From Anastatus disparis (taxonomy: Eukaryota; Arthropoda; Insecta; Hymenoptera; Eupelmidae), in contig JAFFSR010000343.1 of the NCBI GenBank assembly GCA_017163975.1, forward strand, positions 3,542,001 through 3,606,000: a stretch of DNA of 64,000 nt, written 5' to 3'. Of the stretch, positions 56,278 to 64,000 are shown piece after piece. The notes under the pieces are model-generated. The model saw nothing but the letters and a program-made list of their open reading frames with translations. It was not told where the DNA came from and did no database searches. The translations under genes were made by a program, and so were the position numbers. Position 1 is the first letter of the stretch. Each line of letters begins with the position of its first letter.

Positions 56278-56622
56278 TTATTTTGATATAAGACTTGACA
56301 ATACTGTACCAATGAGCGGTGCCAACAATATTGGCAAGAATCCGCCGTGCTGTACGATAATTTTCTTTTTCGTAGCTAGATTCTTTTGAGGACTTGCCAA
56401 TCGTCTAAGAATGCCTGCGTGTTTACGTAATCGAGTTTTGTGAGTTCTGTTGAAAGAAACGTTACCGCGCAACACGTTGAGAGCACACTCACAAATGTAT
56501 CTGACCACTTTGGGATCGGCCTTACGGATCACGGCAGCGCGTTGTTCCCTGTTAAAATGGTAAAGCGCTCTTAAAATATCTGTATGCTTTTGCCCGATAG
56601 GACCTTTAGTTTTTCGCTCCAT
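56278..56622 (-). CDS. Small basic protein with hydrophobic tail, element 2
   Basis: ATG 56622 overlaps the TGA of the ATPase (TGATG), then 114 codons. The middle has R-A-L-Y-H-F-N-R-E-Q-R and Y-I-C-E-C-A-L-N-V-L, the end Q-H-G-G-F-L-P-I-L-L-A-P-L-I-G-T, a probable membrane-active segment. It is shorter than its element 1 homologue (155 aa) because the Lys-rich N-terminal extension is absent. Confidence 0.7.
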   Translation of the reverse strand: MERKTKGPIGQKHTDILRALYHFNREQRAAVIRKADPKVVRYICECALNVLRGNVSFNRTHKTRLRKHAGILRRLASPQKNLATKKKIIVQHGGFLPILLAPLIGTVLSSLISK

Positions 56623-57302
56623 CACAAAGATACGACTGGAAGGTGATTACTCGAATCAACGCCTTTAAACTGCTTTCGAGGTACGTAAACGTACTGATAT
56701 TCGTCATCGGGGAAGATGCAAGCACGAAAACGACAATTATCTGGAGTATTTTGTTTTAAATCTAGAAAAAGGTATCCAAATGGCCGTGAGGTGGCGTCCC
56801 AGTACGCCTCTTGTAAGAATCGTGGATCTTCAGGACAGAGCTGGCGCGAAAGATGTTGTATTTGTGTACGATCGCGTAAATTTCTAAACACCATTATGTA
56901 TTGCGCGTTGAGCGAAATGTCTCGTTGGCCTTTTCCTTGATGAAATATATTCTGTGTAATAAATATGACGCTTAGATTATTGTGATGACTCCCCTTTGTG
57001 AATAAGTTGACAATGGCGTTACTTGAGGATGATTCACGCATCAGATCATCCAATATTAATAACTTTGGGCATGAGTCACCAGCGTAGTTTGTACTTCGAG
57101 AAAGCCCCTCGCGAAATTCTATATGTCTCCCAAGCTCTTTGTAACCTGCCTGCTATTCAGCATAGTAAACGATCACGCGATCAAAACGTGTGTCACTAAT
57201 ACGATCGATGTATTTTAGAAATTTTTTTACGAACACTGTTTTGCCACAACCGGTAGGTCCGCAAAGCATAGATTTCCACGGGTGTTTTCATCTAATATCC
57301 AT
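56622..57302 (-). pseudogene. Packaging ATPase (A32/FtsK-HerA type), element 2, broken
   Basis: The minus strand carries Walker A (C-G-P-T-G-C-G-K-T, near 57265-57239), then an in-frame TAG near 57155, then Walker B (K-L-L-I-L-D-D-L, near 57075-57050) and the region S-V-I-F-I-T-Q-N near 56965. A one-base loss near 57288 disrupts the start, which would lie at 57302. The C-terminal end (G-V-D-S-S-N-H-L) overlaps the next ATG. Same family and position as 19076-19738. Confidence 0.8.
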
Positions 57303-57386
57303 GACTTACTGCTATAACAACTACTATTCTTCTCTGAAACTGTTAGCACACTAAACGTTCCAACAAAAAACACTGATAGTTATAGT

Positions 57387-57578
57387 TTATGACTTTGTAA
57401 AATCCATGTACTTTTTCACCCACACAGCTTCAATAATTTTACCAATTCTCTCGATCCTCCATCTAAACTGTACCTGATCTCGTGCCACTTGTTCCCACTC
57501 GCCACGCCGTGCAGCACGACTGGCGTAATTCCACACGTGTAATATACGAATACTTGGTGAGTTGGGATCAAATCTCAC
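57387..57578 (-). pseudogene. Small 'VWNYASRAARRG' gene, element 2, start lost
   Basis: The frame keeps P-S-I-R-I-L-H-V-W-N-Y-A-S-R-A-A-R-R-G-E-W-E-Q of the 26995-27201 gene, but the initiator codon position is AGA and only a GTG remains at 57578. It lies between polymerase and ATPase, whereas its element 1 homologue is in the terminal repeats, so it moved in one of the elements. Probably not translated. Confidence 0.55.
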
Positions 57579-57659
57579 ACTTTTTCTCTACATATTACCA
57601 GAGCTGTCTGCTGACAAAGCTAAAGTTTTTCTGGAGTCTACGACAATCGTGTATTGCGG

Positions 57660-57905
57660 TGGGGCCTCCGCGCGGTAGCTCGCGTATCCGCGAGAGCGTT
57701 GAAGAAGAGCTCGTCCTCCCACTGTCGTAATATTAACACACGCCGCTTGCGAGCGCTACAGAACAGTTAGCTTTTTAGTGCATGCGCGATTGGCTCCCAC
57801 AACCGTGAGCGCGTTAGAGACGAGCTCGTCCCCCCCCCCACCACTGCAATATTACCTCTCTCCTCCTACCACTCACGGTCTCACCAGCGTTTTGGATTGG
57901 AAATT
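57660..57905. repeat. Imperfect direct repeat with GC-rich words
   Basis: Two copies of a unit containing 'gagctcgtcc' and 'gtaatatta/caatatta' (57715 and 57833) lie about 115 bp apart between ATPase and polymerase ends. It is GC-richer than its surroundings. A regulatory role is possible. Confidence 0.45.
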
Positions 57906-57963
57906 GTTTTGCGCATGCGTTCTTATCATTGTATACCTGCTCAGACGATGTAGAGTTCAGTTG

Positions 57964-59940
57964 TTAACTGTGTCTGTATCCGTACGGGTAGCTTTTTTTC
58001 AACCCGACAAATCTTCTTTTACCATATACGGTTTTACAAGTTTTCGTCTCTGTAAGTAATAATACTTCGTGAAAATCTGTCCTTCTTATTGCCGGTAAAG
58101 ATATAATAATTTCGTCCATGTTACCCGATATTAACTCGCGTATACTTTCATAATTAATTTTTTGACTATTTGAATGATTTAGTCTTATACCTTTAATTTT
58201 ACATACTGTTTGTTCAGAACCATCTGAAAATTTACACTTGTACGCGTAAAATTTCGGCCCACTAGAGGCAAAAGATGATATGTATGTACCAACACCTTTC
58301 TCCGCTAATTCATCAGTAAGTTCACCAAGCAGTGTACCGATCGGCAAATCGTGTTCGTCGTTCTTACTGACATAGAAAACGGAGTCTGTGTCGTAATACA
58401 GTGCACGCGATCCTAGTTTGTTCAAATTATCAAAAAGTTTAAGCCGGGCTTGTGTTGTTGTGAAAGCTGCAATTACAACACTTGTCGTGCGTGACTGCAA
58501 GAGAGCTTCATCCTGATACTGCCAGTTCACGTACAATACCTGATCGTTGACTGGGATGATACTGTTTACAACCACTTCAGCATTGGTAAGTAGTTCTGTC
58601 AATCTGCTGGCTCTGTAACAACCTCTGCTTTAGCCATATTCTCTCGTTGCGCGAGCTTACCCCATAACGAGTTTAAACATAGTTTAGCAACCGATCTCAA
58701 ACCCGCATTAAAATTTATATCAGTTTTACTTAGACGAATACCCTCTTCACGTTTAAAGTTCTCTATATATCGGTCCTTATGATCTTCGGTAATACACTCT
58801 GACGGGTAACCAGAAGCCTCGGTTTTTTGTTTAAAGAATTCATCGATGTACTCGGTAAAAATATTACCTGTTCGCGTGACAGGATTATATTGTACCATCT
58901 CATATTGCCATATTTCGTAAACGTTTTGAATCATGTATCCTATTTCTACAGCTCTTTTAAGCTCTTCTGACACCCATGTTCCGTGTAATACCCGATCTAT
59001 CGTATTATCGTGCATACAATCCATTTGAATCATTTGTTCACAGCACGTACGGCAAAGAGGAAAAATTAATTTTCCATGCATTTTAACTGGTAAAACAGGG
59101 TAATACAAATTTCTGGGCGGGAGTACATCACACATGATAAGGCCTTCAACGTTACTGATGTCGTTGTTAATCCCTATGAGAGTTTGAGTTTCATTACCCA
59201 CATATAACGTTGGATGACCCACAGGATATTTACCTCGTTTACAAATGTATGGATATAATGAACATACATCAACGTATTTAATTTTTTTATCACCTTCACA
59301 CTCGTATAATTTTATCGTGTTACCAGTTCGACCACCGAAAAATGCATCACGGGGGTCCAGCGGTTTACGATAAACAATATCGATATTTGCATCTATATAT
59401 TCTCTCAATTCCTGGTTACATGAAATTTCCCGCTCAAATTCGCAACCCCATATTTCAATGAGTGTATAATTGCCTGTTTTAGTTTTTAAGGATATAGCAC
59501 ATGTTCTTTCATATCTGTCGTCAAGCGATTCGCCTGATGATAATGTTTTATTTCTATTTATTCTGTAACATCGTGGACATACATGCCAGTAGCACCCGTA
59601 AAATTGAAGAACTGTACCATTATGATCCTCATCTGTCCGTGGTAGAGCGTATCCATCAACAAGAATACCTTCAATAAGTCTCCTCTCGCGTCCATGCCCT
59701 GCATGCTCGATTCGACACTGTAGAACCTTTTGTTCCATCCAATAAAGCCATTGTATATCTTTAATGGATTGATTATCAGCCATTCTGTACCCTCTCACAG
59801 GCATAACACCTATTTGATTTTTTTTTTTAAACTTTTTCCTGTAAACACGCATACACGATGAAGCTATGGTTGTGCACTCTTCGAATGGGTCTACATTAAA
59901 CTTCATGAAATTTTTTCAAAATTCTAAACAGGCCTCTCTC
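57964..59940 (-). pseudogene. polB: DNA polymerase B C-terminal part, element 2
   Basis: Frames 59906-58599 and 58602-57964 are joined by a one-base frame change at about 58600. They carry the palm of a protein-primed polymerase: G-G-R-T-G-N near 59330, motif A K-Y-V-D-V-C-S-L-Y-P with intact aspartate near 59275, motif B L-N-S-L-W-G-K near 58670, and motif C Y-Y-D-T-D-S near 58390. Residues Y-C-K-Q-D-V-K-I-L near 59965-59940 are the last exonuclease motif, followed by a TGA near 59910. Better preserved than element 1 but still interrupted. Confidence 0.85.
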
Positions 59941-61108
59941 AGTATTTTAACATCTTGTTTACAATATTTTATTTGTTTTTTACACGGATAGTTTTACAAC
60001 AAATTTGACAAATTTTCACCGCTTTACAAACACTTACGTTTCTTTTAAACGATCCTGATTTCAAATGGTTCTCGAAACATGTATTACCAAAAAACTCTCT
60101 AAAGCAATTTAAGCACTTTTTTATATACGCACTGTTGTCACGAACTGGCGATTGCATGCACTTAAAACATCTATTAGAATATCTATGATCCATAGCGAAC
60201 TTGTAACTTTTATTACATGGTATGCAATACCCTCTACCACCGGCTGCACCAGTCAAGTTTAGAATAGGTTGATAATGTCCTTGGTTTTCATAATACATAA
60301 TACGTAGTGTATAATATACGTTTTGGTATGTATCAATTACAACTTTTGTACCATCATAAAGAGGTATATCCCCACGCCCAAAATTCCGGAAAGAGTAAAC
60401 CACAATAGCTGTGCTTTTTGTAGCCAGAAAAATTTGAAACTGATGAATTTCTTGTAAACCACACCCTGTTGATGGTATAGTAACCTGTGCTTGATCAATG
60501 AGATCAAGGGCTGCTCTTTTTGGCTCCCTACTATTGTGCTGTCCAATACTATTCCAGTAATCGTGTAGTGTACCAGAGCGAATTTGTCCTCTTACAGCAT
60601 AGGCGAGTGCCGTAACTAATGATCTCGGAAAGCAAAGATTATCGTCGTTGCGTATAGTTAAAATTGATTTTTTGTACACGTGATCATCACTTAATCGAAC
60701 ACGTCCGTTTCCCCTCATGTCCGGCACCATAACACATTTGATCACAAAGTTTTCATCTATGTCAAAGTCTTAAGAACTCTGTGCGACACTAAATATCATT
60801 TCCCACAAATCTTGAGTAGTGAAATTTCTTATAGGTCTGAAAGATAGCCATAATGGTCCATGAACAAAATGATCAGATAGTATCGTTACACCTATGAAAT
60901 CGGAAGGACTACGCCCATTCACTAATTGATTACGCAGATCATCTAAAGATCCATTTAACCACTCAAAAATGTTTACTCCCCCTGGTGGTGATGATATTCT
61001 TCCCGAAATCTCTACACCTTCTGCATTAAACCTTTGGTAAAATCGGAAAGTTTGGTTTTCAATTAAGAATATTGGTCTTTCTTGTGGCTCCTCCACTTCT
61101 CGCTCCAT
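59941..61108 (-). pseudogene. polB: DNA polymerase B N-terminal part, element 2
   Basis: One frame from about 61108 to 59969 is interrupted by TAA 60770-60772. It holds L-S-F-R-P-I-R-N-F near 60830, N-D-D-N-L-C-F-P-R-S-L (an N-terminal polymerase block) near 60640, G-C-G-L-Q-E-I-H-Q-F-Q near 60460, and a zinc-binding Cys stretch (60230-60000). It then stops and the sequence jumps directly to the last exonuclease motif, so most of the exonuclease domain seen in element 1 is absent. A splice acceptor (CTGTTACAG) lies near 61121-61130. Confidence 0.75.
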
Positions 61109-61134
61109 ACCTTCACCGCTCTGTAACAGATCAA

Positions 61135-61413
61135 CTATATTTTTTCTTTTAATCTTAATATATATCTATATGTATTACTAAGAACATAAAAGTAATGATA
61201 TATATCGATAATACTTACGCTCCATTTCAACATCATTGGAAGACGATAAAGAGTTATCAGTAGATGATGATGACGATGACGATGAAGATGAAGATGATGA
61301 CGATGATGATGATAATGATGATAACCTTCTGGATGACACTCTTCTTGATCATGATGATGGAATGATGGGGTTATCATCATCTTCTTCTTCCACAACACTT
61401 GCACTTGTAGGTT
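61135..61413 (-). other. Acidic/serine-rich exon at the 5' end of the polymerase gene, element 2
   Basis: Between an acceptor near 61414 and a donor (GTAAGT) near 61219 lies a GAT/ATC-rich repeat. Three minus-strand frames are possible: one gives Ser runs, one His runs, one acidic residues, and which is translated is not clear from splicing. It corresponds to the low-complexity part of 14410-14760 in element 1. Confidence 0.45.
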
Positions 61414-61493
61414 CTAAAAATACGAGAAAAATAAATTATAAAAAGTTAAAAAATATTCTTCTGTAAAAAACTTCTAGCTTTTAAAAATCTCTC

Positions 61494-61938
61494 TCATTCA
61501 CCAAACACGTATTCACAACCAGCGATAACCTCGTCACCTTCAATATCGTCTGCCATCCGCCGTAGTGCTAAAATGATTAATGTATTAATTATGTGTAGAT
61601 ATAGATTAAAGCATTTAAATTAATTAATTACCATTTTGTCGCAGCACCTCGTTCGAATCTGGATCTGAAAGATTTCATTGTCGTATGACACTGTACACCA
61701 TATCAAGTATAAATCTATTGGAAAATAATCCTCGTCGTTGTAAATAATTTATTGTTCGTACGGTACAATGTAATAGAATAAAACGTAATCTACTTAATAA
61801 CGCTTCTATCGGTAAATTTCTTAAATAACCACGCTGTATATTTTGACAAATTGTGCGTATCATCGGTTCGTGTACAATAGCGAAACGTAGCACACAATTG
61901 AGCACACTAAAAGCGTGAAATCTAGATACGTTTTCCAT
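61494..61938 (-). pseudogene. Spliced gene before polymerase, element 2, short exons
   Basis: ATG 61938 opens 87 codons; small exons at 61664-61632 (acceptor CTTTCAG, donor GTAATT) and 61567-61494 (acceptor CATTTTAG, ending TGA) keep matching phases. The short exon (P-D-S-N-E-V-L-R-Q-N) resembles P-D-S-D-E-G-E-L-R-K-Q in the element 1 gene at 12137-14359. The acidic Asp run of that gene is absent here. The donor joining the first to the second exon is not clear. Confidence 0.45.
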
Positions 61939-62066
61939 GATTATCTATCAAGCCTTCAAGTACAACTATGGAGCAAGCACTGTTTCGAGCGCATTTTATA
62001 GCTGTCAGAATAAAAGAAATGAGGAGCAGCTGTGGCGCAAATAAAGAGACAATACAATTTTATATA
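61939..62066. other. End of element 2, no gene seen
   Basis: The frame 61968-62153 runs into the minisatellite and has no family pattern. Confidence 0.4.
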
Positions 62067-62510
62067 CCAAGAAACAATGAGATACTAATAGTGAGCATTC
62101 TAAAAATTGCAAGCACACGTGTGATGATGATATGTGATGAACACGTGTCATAACAAGAAAAAATAAAATAGCAATAGTAAGTATTCTAATAATTGCCAGC
62201 ACACGTGTGATGATGATATGTGGCGAACACGAGTTATACTAAGAAACTATAAAATACCAATAGTAAGCATTCTGAAAAATATAGGCACACGTGTGATGAT
62301 GAACACGTGTTATACCAAGAAACAATAAAATAGCAATAGTAAGCATTCTGAAAATTGCCAGCACAAGTGTGATGATGATATGTGATGAACACGTGTTATA
62401 CTAAGAAACAATGAAAGAGTAATAGTAAGCATTCTGAGAATTGCAAGCACGCGTGTTATACCAAGAAACTATAAAATATCAATAGCAAGAATTCTGAAAA
62501 TCGCAAGCTA
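62067..62510. repeat. Minisatellite with CACGTG words, about 86-bp unit
   Basis: Five to six imperfect copies of a unit with 'agaaacaataaaatagcaat', 'gtaagcattctgaaaattgc' and 'gatgaacacgtgt' lie at the end of element 2. Confidence 0.8.
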
Positions 62511-62619
62511 CACATGGTACTTTCTTTTAAATCATTTTCTAATTAAGCAGTATTAAAATAAAAAATAAAATCAATAAGAGTAAATGATGCGGGTAATATA
62601 ACAAACCTGCAATTACAAT

Positions 62620-63440
62620 TTTAATGATGCAAGTGCATTTCTTATATTAAAATTAGTATAAATTCTAAAAATCAGCTTTCTAGGATCAATAGATCAAGAA
62701 TTGATACCTGATCCATTATTTATCGATCTAATAAAGATATCAAGGTGGTTGTTGGTACATATGTTATTTGAACAGCGAAAAATCGAATGGCGTCATAAAA
62801 TTTTTTAACTTTCCAAAATTCGTGAATTTTAAAATTTGTAATTTGTGTATGAATCATCAGATAAAATAAGGATGTGCGTATGCTTTTAGTACTGTGTATG
62901 ATGACTAATACCGTAATTACAATTTTTAAAATCGATCAATTTTTAATATAAATGATTTCTTATGATGCTATTTGATTTCTTATGTTCAGATTAGTATTTG
63001 TTCAAAAAATCAGCTTTCTAGGATCAATAAATCAATAATCGATACATGATCGATTATCTATTGATCTAAAAAAATATCAAGGTGATTTTTGGTACATATG
63101 TTATTTGAATAGGAAAAAATTGAATGGCATCGTAAAATTTTTTATTTTTCCAAAATTTCGTGAATTTTAAAATTTGTAATTTGTGTATGATTCATCAGAT
63201 AAGATAAGGATGTTCGTGTGCTTTTAGTAGCATGTTTGATGACTTATACCGTAATTACAATTTTTAAAATCAATCAATTATTAATATAAATGATTTTTTA
63301 TGATGCCATTTGATTTTTTATGTTCAGATTATTATATGTTCAAAAAAATCAGCTTTCTAGGATCAATAGATCAAGAATCGATACATGATCGATTATCTAT
63401 TGATCTAATAAAAATATCAAGGTGATTTTTTATACATATA
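62620..63440. repeat. Tandem repeat, about 345-bp unit
   Basis: The block 'atcagctttctaggatcaat' occurs at about 62672, 63010 and 63350, and the 'gtaattacaatttttaaaat' block at about 62615, 62930 and 63251. Each unit contains an inverted core around 'atcgatacatgatcgat'. Confidence 0.8.
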
Positions 63441-63745
63441 CCTATCCTTCAAGATGATACCAAAATGCAGACTTATCTTTTATCCACATGCGGATTTTAA
63501 CTCTGCAATTTTTACGAGAATTTTAAATGTATTTTTTTAATTTCCCATAGACTAACCACAGCTGCATTGTAACAATATTGGTTTAAAAGTGTTGATATAG
63601 ATGTTTTATAGAATCATGACGGCCTATTGCAGCTGTGTATTTTTGTTTTGATTTTTAGCAGAAAACTGCACGTGTGAAAGAAACTTTCTTTCATACGTCA
63701 AATTTTGATGTTATTAAATCATCAGTATATGATTAAGATAGGAGG
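63441..63745. other. Non-coding, no gene seen
   Basis: AT-rich, no supported feature. Confidence 0.4.
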
Positions 63746-63907
63746 ATGACATTAGTGTCCAAGATGTTGCTGGACGATAAAGAGCCTCGCGAGGGTGATA
63801 GAGAGGACCCTAATCCTCTCCCCGCGCTAGAGCCGGTAACTGTACCGCCGGAACCGATCGGATACGCGCATCTTGTGATGATCCGGCGGATGTGGATGTA
63901 CCCGTAA
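63746..63907 (+). other. Short GC-richer ORF of 53 codons
   Basis: ATG 63746 to TAA 63905-63907 is open and markedly GC-richer than its surroundings, beginning MTLVSKMLLDDKEPREG. Family not recognised; it could be part of a gene or element that continues beyond the window. Confidence 0.25.
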
Positions 63908-63949
63908 TTCCGCCATTTTAACTTCTCCGGTTTCGGCGATAATACGCTG

Positions 63950-63976
63950 GTGGTCCTCCTATTATGGGAGGACCAC
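63950..63976. repeat. Perfect 10-bp stem-loop with GTGGTCC
   Basis: GTGGTCCTCC at 63950-63959 pairs with GGAGGACCAC at 63967-63976 across a 7-base loop. The GTGGTCC word is shared with the hairpins near 8595 and 27610. Confidence 0.6.
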
Positions 63977-64000
63977 TGGTGTTTTTATTCCTATGAACAC

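Overview
The window looks like an AT-rich insect (probably hymenopteran) chromosomal region made almost entirely of mobile and virus-derived DNA. I see no ordinary host gene, rRNA, tRNA or CRISPR array. The insect assignment is an inference from spliced genes, TATA/initiator-like promoters, a CR1/Jockey-type LINE, a Ty3/gypsy fragment, many foldback elements and long AT and GT microsatellites.

The core is two Polinton/Maverick (adintovirus-like) elements in opposite orientation. Element 1 (about 9.95-27.6 kb, + strand) carries a spliced acidic gene, a protein-primed family B DNA polymerase, an A32/FtsK-like packaging ATPase, a small basic protein with a hydrophobic tail, a conserved Polinton protein, a retroviral-type integrase with chromodomain-like tail, a penton-like minor capsid protein, a pVI/pX-like protein, a double jelly-roll major capsid protein fused to an adenain-like protease, and accessory genes. 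It is bounded by inverted repeats that themselves contain small genes. Element 2 (about 49.2-62 kb, - strand) has the same gene order and adds a phospholipase A2-like gene and a gene of the 'DVQGF' family. Both are decayed: polymerase, ATPase and integrase are broken in each, while the penton-like genes, the 159-aa PLA2-like gene and the 441-aa capsid gene of element 2 remain open.

The first 5.7 kb holds a separate cluster: one intact spliced gene and two damaged copies of the DVQGF family around a broken gene whose N-terminal layout resembles a double jelly-roll capsid protein. This may be part of a less well described virus-like lineage. A member of the DVQGF family also lies between capsid and protease in element 2, which links the two systems.

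The rest is repeats: 5.7-9.9 kb (gypsy fragment, GT microsatellite, foldbacks), 27.6-31.1 kb (truncated LINE), 31.1-49 kb (satellites, nested foldbacks, and a segmental duplication in which filled/empty site comparison defines two TIR transposons), and 62-64 kb (two tandem-repeat arrays). In working virus-like elements of this kind the polymerase would copy the linear genome from a terminal protein, the integrase would insert it, and capsid, penton, protease and ATPase would build and fill a particle. Here most of that machinery is dead in this locus.
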